Position numbers and translations under genes: made by a program | Notes under the pieces: model-generated | Databases searched by the model: none | Told to the model about the DNA's origin: nothing | The model's input: only the letters and a program-made list of their open reading frames with translations | Shown here: positions 33,159 through 44,911 of the stretch, in pieces | Numbering within the stretch: position 1 is the stretch's first letter | Layout: every line of letters begins with the position of its first letter | Source: Heliocybe sulcata | Lineage: Eukaryota; Basidiomycota; Agaricomycetes; Gloeophyllales; Gloeophyllaceae | NCBI GenBank assembly: GCA_004369045.1 | Contig: ML213514.1 | Span: 891,538 to 955,537, forward strand | Reading direction: 5' to 3' | Length of the DNA: 64,000 nucleotides

Positions 33159-34924
33159 ATGTCGACCTCTCCGGACCAGCCACACATCGTCTCATTAGTC
33201 TTGCAATCCAAGAAAGCGCTGCAGCACGGTGAATCACTGTGCTCAAGAGCGAGTTCAATCTCCAGCGCCTCGGCCCAGTGTGCGATCGATGTGCTGGCGC
33301 TCGACGCGAAAGTGAAATGGATCAGCAATGCCGTGCTGGAGCAGTTGAAAGTGAGCGCCGTGCATCCCGGACATTCTCTGGTCTGATCAGCCTTAGCTGG
33401 CTGCAAGCGTTGCTAAAAACATGGAGACGAAGCGGCTGGAGATTGAAAGACAGGCTAAGGTGTGCTCTTGGATAAGTTCCATCATAATTGCACGCTGAAA
33501 CGGGTTTAGCAATGGGACTCGCAGAAGTCTCAGCGCGCCGATGCCTTGGACGCAATCCTAGAATCACTGGGCGGCCAAGTCGTGCCGCGAGGGTTTCATG
33601 AGACTTCATCAGACACCTCACTGTTCGGGAGCCAGCACTCCGAGGACGAGGAACATGCCAGTCCGAATGGGACCGGAGTCGACGGTATAGACCGGAAGAA
33701 AACAGGATCCGGGAATGATCGCAGTGGATGGAAGTCATTGCGCGATTTTGTGGACGAGCGTGCGATTGATGAAATGCTGGAGTCGATGGAAAATGACAGA
33801 GCGGGTCTTGAAGTACGTTTATCTGTTACACTTCGTTCTCATATTATGGAATTCAAGAATCAGGATGTCTTGTCCACCACCGCCGACTATCCGACTACCC
33901 TCAGTGGACATATAACTACTATTCGGGACAGCCTACCAAAAGAGAGCCACGTTCCAACTATCGAGAGCGTGCTGCTCGCGCAGGACAAGGCGTCGACAGA
34001 TATGGCTGGCCACTTGGAGAGCCTCGCAGCTCATTATGAGCAGATGGCCGGCGCGCTGAGGGATCATGAAGCAGGAGACGCGTTTAGCGAAGACGACCTG
34101 CAGGGTAAGACCTTTGCGTCCAACGCCAAGCTCTGTGCGCCAGCTTATTGTCGCGAAACGGCATACCAGATATGAATAGGGATACAGAGGAGTTGCCGGC
34201 TATCATAGTCGAGCTTGAAGAGAATGTCTCCACGATCGGACGACTACAGTAAGATTGATGTTAAGCTGCATCGGACAATATGCATTACTTTATTCCAGTG
34301 AACAGCTTCAGAGAGCCAAGACGGCCGCGCAGGAACACATCTCGCTTCATCGAGCCGTTCTCGACGACCTCGATGAGCTGGGCGAAATCATGACCGACAT
34401 GCTTCAGCACCAAGAGCAGATCCAGGTGAGTTATCCGCCCTCCCCACCTTCTTGTACCACTTATTGTTATGGATCCAGGCTGACTGTGTCGAACGCTTGT
34501 CACACCTCCAAGCACACCTGATGACGCTCGAAGACCTGCGCCATAAATACACGAGCTACCAATTCTCGTACAACAAGCTCCTCATCGAGATCGCGAGGCG
34601 AAGGCAGTACTGCGAGGCTGCTGAAAACATCGTCAAAGGCATGATGGCGCAGCTGGAGGCCATGACTGAAGGTAGTTTCCTTGTCTTGTCATCGTCCACG
34701 TCGTCCCTCACACGCATTTTGATGTAGAGGAACACATCGTCAGGCAGGAGTTCAACGCCGAGCATGGACAGTATCTTCCGTCAGATTTGTGCCCGTCCAT
34801 CGAGGACCCGCCGACGAACTGGGAGATTGTGCCGTATGGTGGTGAGCGGGAGGATGTGCTACCGGATATTGATAATGATTTGTTGGTTGAGGTCCGTTGC
34901 GGGGTTTCTGACGTGTCCTTGTGA
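33159..34924 (+). CDS. ATG17: Autophagy-related protein 17
   Basis: Scaffold of the Atg1 kinase complex at the phagophore assembly site. Starts at MSTSPDQPHIVSLV. Introns after VLEQLK, after EIERQAK and after RAGLE, plus three further short ones, join helical coiled-coil exons. Recognisable blocks are KALQHGESLCSRA at the N-terminus, AKWISNAVLE-like sequence, the VKNMETKRLEIERQAKQW helix, a long central coiled coil (HLQAHLMTLEDLRHKYTSY), and the C-terminal hallmark EFNAEHGQYLPSDLC then PPTNWEIVPYGG. Predicted size is about 480 residues, typical of basidiomycete Atg17. The residue after intron 4 (near 34105) is uncertain. Confidence 0.85.
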
Positions 34925-35663
34925 TTGTGCTGATGTCTGTCGCCGTTCTCAAAGGCGAAGGATAGGACGGCAGGATCAGAAGCCGGTTTGGGCGCCAGCC
35001 AGAGTTTGTAGAGGTAGGAGGGTTGGTGGACGTTTGTCAGGGTGATGCATCATGGAGTCGTACTTGGATCATAAGTGGGTCCAGAAAGCTCTAATGTCAA
35101 ATATGTTGAAGCGCTGCAGCCTGGCAGGTTGGTTGTTACCGTTGGAGTCGCAGTCCGCTCTGTCGAATAGCTGTCGCGCCACAAAGACAGAAGATGACAT
35201 CTAATTCTATTTTGCTTTCTTCAACAACTTTGAATCAGTTTTATGACATTCGGATCCCCCGTCACCCGATGTGGAGAAACAGATACTGTATATAGCCCTG
35301 CTTCTTTCAATCTTGCATCACTCCGCAATCTTTTACATTAATATTCCTTTCTCGCATATAAAAACTGTTGTTTGCCATCCTTCACTTCTTTTTACCCGCT
35401 CCATCCTCTGCCTCTCAACGTTTCTCTTCGTGCGCATCACTCTGCGTCTTCCGAGAGCTAGCTTTAACATAACTTGCGTTCTCCATAACGTGCACCGGCG
35501 TCTAAATCGGTATCTAATCTTGTCTGCCGTGCTGTGCCATGACAGGAGCTCGATCCGACCAGACAGACCTCGGCGCCGCCTTGATAATTTACATATCTCC
35601 TTGCACTTAGGCCGACTCGTTTATAGCTTCCACCCACTCGAGACGCCCCGCTACCTGCTCATC
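34925..35663. other. Intergenic region and urate oxidase 5' flank
   Basis: An open frame upstream of the urate oxidase ATG is low in family features and is judged leader sequence. Pyrimidine-rich tracts at 35290-35420 are typical of fungal promoters. Confidence 0.4.
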
Positions 35664-38333
35664 ATGACCACCGAACCCGGCACCCTCTCTGCAGCCCGCT
35701 ACGGCAAAGACCTCGTCCGCGTCCTTCGTGTTGTTCGTGAAGGATCGACGCACCATGTTGTTGAGTACAGCGTCCGCGCGCTCGTTGAGGGCGATATCGC
35801 GACTAGCTATACAGAGGCGGACAATTCAGTTGTCGTTGCCACTGATTCGAGTACGTCCTATGTTCGCTCCCGAATTGCGCCTGTATCTGAGATTCTTCCC
35901 AGTCAAGAACATCACGTACTGTGTGTATCGTCCTATCTGAGTAGCTCCTAAAAGTATAGAAGAATCCTGCAGATCTTGCCAAGGTTTCCCCGCACATCCT
36001 TTCTCCGACACGCTTCGCCCTTCATCTCGCGACGTTCCTCCTCTCAAAATACCCGCACCTGCACAAGGCGTTTGTGGATGTTGACAGGCTTCGGTGGTCT
36101 AGAATCCCAGTCGTCGGACAGGGCGAGGTGAGTGCGGCATCTTTTATATCATTATCGTCATAGCCTGCAGCATATGCTCTCGCCACTAGCAGAGAGTCGG
36201 TGGAAACCCTAGCATACTGCTCAGGACCACTAGTCATCTCCCTGATATCGTTCACTTTATCGATTGTCGGTCTGATGATGCCACCCTCAGTCCAGCGCGC
36301 ACCCCCACTCTTTCATCCGCGATGGTGAGGAGAAACAAGCTGTCTCTGTCGAGCTCGACGCCTCCCAGGGTAAGGACAAGATGGTCGCAGTCGTGAAAGG
36401 GGGAATGCGGGACTTGCTAGGTAAGCTATTCCTCTTTCTGCTCTTTTCGAAGGTGTTATCTACCGTTCCTTCTCATTCGCTTGCTCCGTCGCCTTTAGTC
36501 CTCAAATCGACCGGCTCGGCGTTCCGCTCCTTCGTCCGTGACGAGTTCACCACCCTGGCTGAGGTGCCCGACCGTATCCTGTCGACTTCGGTTGATCTAG
36601 AGTACGTGTTTGGTAAGGTGGCAATTCCGGCCGAATTTAAGGACGCAGATAAGGTGAGTGATCTACTAATGATATGGATCCCATTGGACCGACTCCTTAA
36701 CTTCCCATGTAGACCTTGAAATCATTCTCCCTGACGTCCGCTGGAGACGGCGACGTCTGGGATGCGGACAAGGCAGCCGACCTTGCGAGGAAGGTTACCT
36801 TAGACCTGTTTGCAACCGATGAGAGTGAGAGTGTGCAGGTGCGTCTTAGTGCCTTCTGCGCGTACTCATGCTTCTAATTCTTTGTCGCTTGAATCAAGGC
36901 AACGCTCTACAAGATGGCGCAAACTATTCTTGCGGAGGACAAGTACATCAATGCCGTGACGTACAAGCTGCCGAACAAGCACTACGTGCCGGTGGATATG
37001 CGATATATTGGGGTGGAGAACATGAAGCCGTGAGTGTTTCATTTGCCAGTTCTATTCCTATCTCTTTCTATTTATTGTCTTGCACCTTGAGTCAAGCGAG
37101 GACCCCTGGGTTGCGCATATCAGTGTGTCTGCCACGGGACTTACCACAGGCTCGTATCCTACATGGCTCGAGTCTTCGGCTAAAATGGGTATCGGAAGTG
37201 GCGCCTCGGTGCATTTCACTGTTCCAACGTGCCGACGAGCCAGACAAGTGCTGGTGATTCCCGTGGCAGATACACTCTATATGGATGATTGGTTTTCCTA
37301 CGCTGCTGGGCGTCCGGCAACTGGTGTACCCACGGCGCTGGCCTTCGCATCCCTCGGATGTCGAACTTGCTACAGTTTCCCCGCGCTTGACGCAGCTCTA
37401 TGTTGGTTGTATGGTTATAGATGGATAGGGTAATGGGTGTACCATCACCGGGCATCAACCTATTCACCTGTCTATCTACAACGATGGCATTTGCTGCGAC
37501 AACATCGAGGGTTAGACGACGCTTCTATATTAACTGTGGTGGAAGCGTTGCTGTTTGTTCCATCTCTCTTCCTTCTTATACCAATGTCGGGGCTTCGATG
37601 GGCGTGTCGACTCTACTATCTGCGGTCCAACATTACGCCAACACCCTCCGCCTCGTCCTAACTTTGGTGGGACTATATCAGTAGGCAATCAGCCGCACTC
37701 AAATCTTTCTTCCCGTGTGTTTGACATGGTTGGAGCGGACGCTTTCGACTGTCTTCTCCTTTCCACGTTCCGAAGGCATGTCCGTTCTGGATGCCGCCGG
37801 AAACATTATGACAGGATCGTCGAATGCTGCAGATCGGCCTCTGACCGCATTTCTTTCTCTGCCGGCGGATCGCTCGAGTCCAGTGTAAAGGCTGGAACTC
37901 CCGGCGGTAGGGCATGGTTAATTTACGTTTACCTTTGGGCCAGACCCAATCGCTCTGACGTCGGGGTTATTGACGGTACGGACGGATGACGGTGCCCGGG
38001 GCCTCGCGGCCATTTCGCAGGGAATGCCACTGATATCGGGGTGGTATCGATGCTATGCGAGAGATGCGATAGGAGGTGTTTCCTCCTTCGCTAACACGTC
38101 TCGATATACTTTGGGCACCGAAAGAGAGAGCTGACCATGTGCTGCATCGATGCAGGTCCGAAGCGGAGGTGTTTGTCCCGTTGGCCGCGCCGAGGTGAGT
38201 GGTCGATTCCCAGGTCTTAAATGGGGAAATTGCTGATGACGTCACTTTTTGTTTTTGGTGTTCGGTGTCGGGTGTTATTCCTGCTCGTGTGGTGGACAGT
38301 GGGTTGATTACTGCCACTATTACGAGGAAGTGA
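35664..38333 (+). CDS. Urate oxidase (uricase)
   Basis: Oxidises urate to 5-hydroxyisourate in purine catabolism, normally in peroxisomes. The order of family blocks is clear: ARYGKDLVRVLRVVREG, SIKNITYYLAK, HLHKAFVDVDRLRW, HPHSFIRDG, LKSTGSAFRSFVRDEFTTL, then NKHYVPVDMRYIGVEN and a final exon reading SEAEVFVPLAAPSGLITATITRK. Exon 2 is only 18 nt (35903..35920) between two 52-nt introns. The intron after ENMKP is 1,126 nt (37030..38155), about twenty times the usual size here. The protein ends TRK with no SKL-like peroxisomal signal visible. Two exons (38156..38194, 38300..38333) complete the gene. Confidence 0.88.
37030..38155 (+). other. Oversized last-but-one intron of urate oxidase
   Basis: Donor CC|GTGAGT at 37030 and acceptor GATGCAG at 38155 restore the reading frame into SEAEVFVPL. 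The 1.1-kb interior has no recognisable gene. It may hold an old insertion, but no clear terminal repeats were found by eye. Confidence 0.65.
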
Positions 38334-38962
38334 GGCAGCCGTTAGAGAAGTGCACGAAGGAGATTTGGAAGGTATCGATATTGGCCGTGCAATTTAAAAG
38401 TCGAGGATTATGAAATGATATCATAGGCGAAGTTTGCCGAAGCAGGGAATTGATGTCTGACTTGGCGATCTCTATGGGAGACCCCGAGCATCTGCTGGAA
38501 TTCGTCTCGGCCAATAATGTACTGCGGGGTGTTCCCGGGCCAATCAGGGGACACAGTGTTCTTACTTCTGAGAGGTCGCTTTTGAGAGATAGATGTGCCA
38601 AGATATATGCTAAAGCGCCACAGCTCACCGGATTAGCTTTTCCACATTTTGTGGCGGCCATTTCTCGGTTCATCGCTTGCAGTTGCCAAGTTCAGGTTCT
38701 CTGGGTCCCCATAGTTTCCAGCTCCGATCCATTGCAGCTTGTGATGATGTCACCTGGGGAAGCCAAAGAAGGCAGCAACGCCCCGGGGTCATAGTGACGT
38801 CAGGCGACCCCCGAAAGATGGGGGTGGCGAATGTCATAACGATGGGAGACGAGAATGGGATTGTGTTTGCGTGCTCCACCGTGACCACACAGACTGCTCT
38901 CTGCTTAACACTCGACACCTCTCGGCGCTGCCCGACACATCCTCGACGCACTCGTATACGCT
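38334..38962. other. Intergenic region
   Basis: No gene recognised between urate oxidase and the zinc-finger regulator. Confidence 0.4.
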
Positions 38963-41452
38963 ATGGGCGGCGACCACAAATGCCCTGTCTGCCAGGCGAC
39001 GTTTACTCGTCCGCAACATGTCCAGCGACACATGCGTTCCCGTGAGTAGCCATCTAATACAAATGCATGGAGTGCGAGGGTGGGGTCGCGCTCCTTCCAC
39101 CTCTTGTTGGCGCGATCCACCCGCTCCTTCGCCGGGCTTATGCTTACGATCGCTATGCAGACACCGGAGACAGGCCGTACAAGTGCCAGCATTGCGGGGA
39201 TCAATTCGCTAGGAGGTAAGCTTTAGCGGGAGTCTTCTGCTGGCGCCGGGTACTAAGTATCGGCCAGTGATCTGCTATCCCGTCACGTTAACAAATGCCA
39301 CGCAAACGAAAAACCCCCTACAACCACTGCGCCCAACCAACGGCGCAAGGGCTCGGCCGCTGCCTGTCGTGCAACGACGTCCAAGCAGGCGTGCGACCAG
39401 TGTGTACAGTCCTCCTTGCCCTGCGACGGTGCCAACCCCTGTTCCAAGTGCGTCCAGCGGAAATGCAGGTGCACGTACGTCAAGTTCCATAGGCAGACCG
39501 CGCCCGTGGGCCCCGGCCACCAGATTCGCCATGATCCAGGTGATGTGCTGGCCTTGGGCGGTCTCGCAGGTGCGTTCGCGCTCGACCCCCTTACCGGCGC
39601 GCCGCGCTATCAGGACGACTTTTACCTGAACCCTGCACCGGGGTCTAACGCCCTCGCGGCCCAGGTGCTGCCGTCGATGGCGATGGATCAGGCGTACGGC
39701 CAACAAGTATCCGCCGCCGCGGCCCCACAGTTCGCCTTCCCGCCATTATACTCTGCTGGAGTTACGGGCCCTTCGCTCGAGTTCGACGGAGCCCCGGGCC
39801 AGGGTGGACTTGACTATATCGCGCGGTACCGTGCTCAGGCTGACTTGCTCCGACGGGCTGGCGTGGTCGTGCCGCCTCCCGCGGGGCTGTACGCAGATAC
39901 GAACCCGCAGCGGTACTCTCTCTCGACGGCCGCTTGGCCCCAACACTCCGCGAGTCAGCCGGATTTGCAGGCTTATGCGCAGGCCGCGAGTAACATGGCT
40001 GCGCGACCCCATCACTTGGACAACGGGTCCACCACCAGTCTCGCAGGTAGCGAATCACGGCATTCGCTCTATTCTTCGGCTAGCTCTTCGAGCTCGAGGC
40101 ACGCCCAATACGATAATTCTGCAAGCGTTTCACCTGTTCCGCCGCCTGTGGGCTACTCGAATGGTCATTATGCACAACAGCAACATGCTAGACCCGTTTC
40201 GCAATCATCCTCACAGCCAGGCTCCGTGGCTTCCTTGCTCAACAACATGACGCACCACCGAGATAGAAGGCATTCTAATGCCACCAACCGGAGCGACTAT
40301 GATTCTGCATACGACTATGAGAGCACAAGCAGCCACGGACGGGAAGGGTCCGTGCCCTCCGATCATGAGTATTCGCATCGCTCCAGCCATCATTCGCAGT
40401 CGAGTTCCGTGGACGGTCACGCCGATCGCGGTGAGGGCGAAGGTGGTTTCTCCTCGGCATTCGGGATGATGAGTCTGGACGACCCGAATGTTCTGGCGGG
40501 TTTGAGCAATGACGCGCCCCCCTTCTTCAGCGGCGAGATGAACGTGTCGCAGCACTCCGGCGAGAACGAGCCCACCCCGGGCCCGAACGGCAGCCTGAAA
40601 ACACCTAGCACGCGAGAGATGGAGACGCGCGAGTTGCGCGATTTCTGGAAACAATATATGCGCACGCCAGGGAGCGCTAGTGGGAGTGGGTGGACGCCGA
40701 TATTTGGTGGTGACCCGGGAGGTCTGTTGGGCCGGCCGAGTCCACCGAAGAGGGGCCTGAGTCGCGTGGCTAGTCTTCCGAGCGTGAAGACGCCGACGGG
40801 CTTAGGGGACATCAATCGCACTTTACTGCAGCCTCTTGTCGTTCCGGATGGCCAGGGCGAGCAGACGAGGACGCAGCTGCACTTCGCGGACAAGGAGGAT
40901 TTGAAGAGCTATGAGGCTGCCGTCCTTGCACGCAAGGGTGTGACGGAGCTGAACCTGGTGCCGAAGAAGTATAGGAATCACCCTCAGCAGGAACTGCATG
41001 GGCACGGTCTGCGGTTGCCTCCCGTTGGTGTGGTTACGGGGATCTCAGGACACACAAGTCTTGTGAACAATAGTAACGCACCGGATGGGAAGACCAGGGC
41101 AACGTCTGCCGAGAGCGCGACGTCTTCTCTCGTGGGGGCGTTGAACGAGAGCTCTTCCAGGCCGGGGACGGCGGGGTCTGATCCGCAGGACTCGAGACCA
41201 AGCATGAAGAGGCTGGCGAGTCAGACGCTCGAGCCGGAGTACGCGAAGCGCGCGCTCATTAGTAACGCGACGCCGACTGGCGCTGCAGGGCCCCCGCCGC
41301 TGTGGGGTCGGGATCATGACAGCGCTCTGGCCGATGGAGATGAGGGCTCAGAAGGGAGTGATAAGATGGGCGCGGGTCTTGACAGGAAGACAGTGAATAT
41401 CTCGGAGCGGATGAGGAGGATGAGTGCCCCGACCGTCTCGGCCTATCCCTGA
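38963..41452 (+). CDS. Transcription factor with two C2H2 fingers and a Zn2Cys6 cluster
   Basis: 772 residues from exons 38963..39041, 39161..39215 and 39268..41452. The first finger is CPVCQATFTRPQHVQRHMRSH. The second, split by an intron, is CQHCGDQFARSDLLSRHVNKCH. A linker of about 25 residues leads to a fungal binuclear cluster, CDQCVQSSLPCDGANPC then CVQRKCRC, with six or more cysteines in the usual spacing. The rest is long and disordered, rich in Ser, His, Pro and Gly, with an acidic stretch near GEGEGG, probably an activation region. Nuclear. The C2H2-plus-Zn2Cys6 arrangement is known from ascomycete Cmr1-like melanin regulators, but orthology is not claimed. Targets unknown. Confidence 0.85.
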
Positions 41453-41928
41453 GCCGCTCGGGAAGTAACCAAAGGTACGTCTTTGTTTTCCTTATGCCGA
41501 TGGACGAATGTGGAGCTAAGGTTATCATCGTTCAGCGCAGTTTAATGACGAATATCTGGGCGGTACAGGCTCACACTTTTAAGGATGAGAGTCCACCTCC
41601 GCCGATGCGTTGCTGCGGGTTTAATCCTTATTCCCTTTTTTGTCTATATCGACGCTCTGACGATTCTCTTAACGCTCTGGTGTTCGTCTTACTGCTCTTT
41701 TCTTTGATCTTCTTGAAACTGTATTACAAGTCGCTTTCTCAATCGGACGGCCATTTCTTTCTCGACCTCTGCTCCCCGTGCCTGTGTTTGTACTGCTCGG
41801 TTGGGAACATTGTAGTGTACTGTACTCGACTAATCGTGACATTTATTAGAGCTTGAGTTTCTTCCAATAAATGAGCATAAGCCCCGAGTTGGCATCTGCC
41901 CCAGGAGGGAGATCCGATAACGAGGTGT
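41453..41928. other. Convergent 3' flanks
   Basis: Between the convergent zinc-finger and GH16 genes. Pyrimidine-rich 3' sequence; no gene. Confidence 0.4.
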
Positions 41929-43315
41929 TTATTCGTAGACGCGCACGGAAGCGAGGTCCCAGTAGGCCTCGATGAAATCCGCGGGATTTTCGTCGACGTA
42001 GGCTGGTCGGGGACGGGCATGGTAAGGCAGCGCCTAGGTATGGTATGGAAAGAAGAGGATACTTACAGACGCAGTCGCCGGGACATCCGTCGAGGTTGAA
42101 GACATTGCCGGCCCAGTCACCACCTGGGATTAGTACTCGATTAGCGGTCTGGCCTTTGACACATTACAGCAGGGAAATCAAGCGCACAGAGTGTCAGGTT
42201 TATGATAATCTTGTTCTCGTTGAAATGCGAGGCCAAGTCGCAGTCAGTGTTGTTCGGGAAGTATGCAGTTGGTGTACCCTGCGAAAAGTACGATTAATTG
42301 TCTGTCTGTCACACGCCGGCCTTTAATATGAGAGCTTACCCATAGATTTGTGTCAACGAGGGGAGAGGCGATTGGCAGACTGACATCCACAGGCACACTG
42401 CGGTCGTTGCGTGCCCAGAACCAGACTTTGATGGAGGAGTTGGTACGTTCCATGGCGTACCTGACGAACGTTAGCGATCCACAGAAAGATCGAGTTCGGC
42501 CGTGATTAATGATTACCATCCTCCGCCGTCTGCGTTAAAGGCCGGCCCATAGCTGTTCGCGGTAGGCGCCGCGACACCGCAACCGGCGTTAGAGTTGTCA
42601 TAGGCGTCGCAATCCGTCGTCTCGATGATTCTTTATATGAGTCCAGATGATTTCAGCGCCTCAAGGTGAATGGGATGACCGGATGAGGAGACTCACCCAG
42701 TCTCGGTGCGGTTACCGGCGGGCATGGTACACCCCGGCGCGGTGTGGAGAGTCATCTGGTTCGGAGAGACGTCGTTGACGCCTTCGACAATGTCGACTTC
42801 GCCGTCGTACGGCCAATTGCTGCCCGTCTCCCAGGCCGCAGGCCAGGTCGCGCAGCCCTGCGGCATGTGCCGGATGTCGAAGCTGTTTCGGAATCGCAGC
42901 CACAACGTCAGGGCAGGTAGGAGCGGGAGGAGGAGGAGGAGGGGCTGACATGATGACGTGGGTGGTGTAGGACTTGTAGCTCTGGATGCGGACGCTGTCC
43001 CGCCCTGCGTCGGACGCGTTTAGGACGGTTGTGTGGTCGGCGCGCATGATGAATGTGTCCCAGGAGGCGTAGGAGAGGTTCTTTGAGATGGCGTACGACT
43101 CGTTCACGTAGTTGCTTCGATCGAGACGCATTCATTTGAGATACACCTGAGGGGGTACGATACGCTTACACACGGCCATGGGTGGGGTCCGGAATGGCTT
43201 GAAACTCGAACGTGTTGTAGAACTCGTACCCGACATGGTAATCGGAGAGGTAGTACAATCCGCTGGCGTGTACGAGAGTCGAAGCGAAAGCAAGAAAAGC
43301 GAGCGGCAACATCAT
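41929..43315 (-). CDS. GH16 endo-1,3(4)-beta-glucanase, secreted
   Basis: Cleaves mixed or beta-1,3-linked glucans in cell walls. Begins MMLPLAFLAFASTLVHAS, a signal peptide cleaved after about residue 18, followed by the family N-terminal block YYLSDYHVGYEFYNTFEF. Multiple exons carry NYVNESYAISKNLSYASWDTF, RDSVRIQSYKSY, then RHMPQGCATWPAAWETG and the catalytic GEVDIVEG (near 42790), where the two glutamates of E-x-D-x-x-E are nucleophile and acid/base. Cysteine-rich GDWAGNVFNLDGCPG closes the domain, and the protein ends DLASVRVYE. The intron before FDIRHMP restores frame (phase 2). Several N-glycosylation sites. No anchor is seen, so it is probably extracellular. Confidence 0.9.
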
Positions 43316-44911
43316 GGCGATATCGCAGAAGAGTGAAAGTTAAGAAAAGAGGGAAAGTGCGGCACTCGCTTGACGCCTCTGTAGTTCGACGAGCAGGAAA
43401 ATGTGCTTTAAAAGCCTCCCGGACGAGTTTTAAGTATAACCGTGGGTTCGATGTACAGGGCCTGACAGGTACGTGAGGTACAAGATACATCCGATTAAGG
43501 GCCGAAGCCAGGAGGGTACCTGATTTGCTGAGTCGGTGTAGCACCACTGAACGCGCCCGATGGGAGGCATCTCCTTCATCTGCAGCGTCCAGTCAACGTA
43601 TTGCGCCAAGTTGCCAGGTATTGGTTCCTTTGTGAGGTCTAGAGCAGATTGGCAGGGGATCTGCTATCACGAACCACGGGAACGTTGGGTGGGGAGCACG
43701 CATTGGAGCAGAGGGTTGACAGATGCAAACAATGAGAAGGGTCGGGACGGCGTTGGCTACAGGATATAGCGAACTTGCCGCGGGCCCGAGGGTCGAAATA
43801 AGCTTGAGGACGCGTAAGACACATCCGGGATACCAGGACCGTCCGCCGCGCACCCTCTGCTGACGAATTCCTTCGAGAGAAGCCAGAGAATGGCATCCTT
43901 CCGTTCGATCCACGTAAGTAGCGGACATGCCACTTCAGCCTGCGAGTACTTGTATGGCACGGACTTCGCTCCCAAGTCCGCTTAAGATAGACGGCGTTCG
44001 CATGTTCGCCTGTCAATGGCATCCTATCTTGAGAAGTAATCCGGATTCCACAAGCAGGTGTCGGCACCAGTAAGCAAGAGGAAGCAGAGTCACAAGCAAC
44101 GCTGTGCACGCGCGCACTTTCAACGCCACATCTATTGGGCATCACCTCTACGAGGAGGGGTTCCACGACGCGACTCCTGATTACTTTCGAGGCAGGGTCG
44201 TCCGCGTCATGTGTCGACGGCTAGAAGCCGTTTCACTGAGCTGATGCGGACACTGGGCAGAGGAGACACAGTGATGGTAGCAAAGCAGGACCTGCCGTCG
44301 AGCACGGATGAGATACTTGAGCAGCGCAGGGTGCGGCGAAGAAATCGTACAGCCACCTCGCTAAGGCCACGCATATTCCTTTTCCGCCTGACGACTTGCG
44401 CTCACGCTCTTTCACCATATTATCGTTCGAGGACGTGCATGGTCTCAGCAGATTCGGTTCCTTGGTTCCTTGAATGACGGATATTATGTGGTCTCGCGAG
44501 GAAGCGAGGTGAAGGCGATTAGTCTCCCTAATTTCCCAACTGTCGCCATCTGCACCACCAATGATTCTGCTTTGGAATATTGCTCCTCTCAAACTCGCTA
44601 CGAACGACAAGGGTCAATATGCTGGAGAGCTAGCGTGCAATCGGCGTTGAGCGCGAGCGTTCTCTCCGGCTTCTTACTGACATGATGCGGCCGCTCCATC
44701 AGAGATTAACAAGTACCGCAAACCGCTCGGCATGAGGTGGAAAAGTAGGTCCTGCTCATCAATCTGGACGTCCAATAGCAGCCTGGGGGACCCTATGCTA
44801 ACGTATCTGGCAGTCGCCGTTCCAGAGCATGGCTGTCCCGGAGATCCTATATAGGATGCAGGTCGAGATGCAGCATTCCACAGCTCATCGATCCCTTCTA
44901 CACCTACAATC
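43316..44911. other. 1.6-kb region without a recognised gene
   Basis: Holds the divergent promoters of the GH16 gene and the reductase gene. Long minus-strand frames (for example 43639-44166) have Arg/Ser/Cys-rich compositions typical of chance ORFs, with no family features. Confidence 0.4.

Noticed and set aside
35271-35663. In-frame extension of urate oxidase upstream of MTTEPG
   Set aside because: The family begins near ARYGKDLV; the extension is Leu/His/Ser-rich, unlike any uricase, and is more likely leader sequence.
37080-37433. 117-codon frame inside the urate oxidase long intron
   Set aside because: No family motif, no signal peptide and no promoter-like elements; treated as chance within intron sequence.
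40211-40654. Minus-strand frames opposite the zinc-finger regulator
   Set aside because: They mirror the low-complexity coding strand; the plus frame is uninterrupted for over 670 codons and holds the Zn cluster.
43639-44166. 175-codon minus-strand frame between GH16 and the reductase
   Set aside because: Composition is Arg/Ser/Cys-rich with no family feature; no supporting exon chain.
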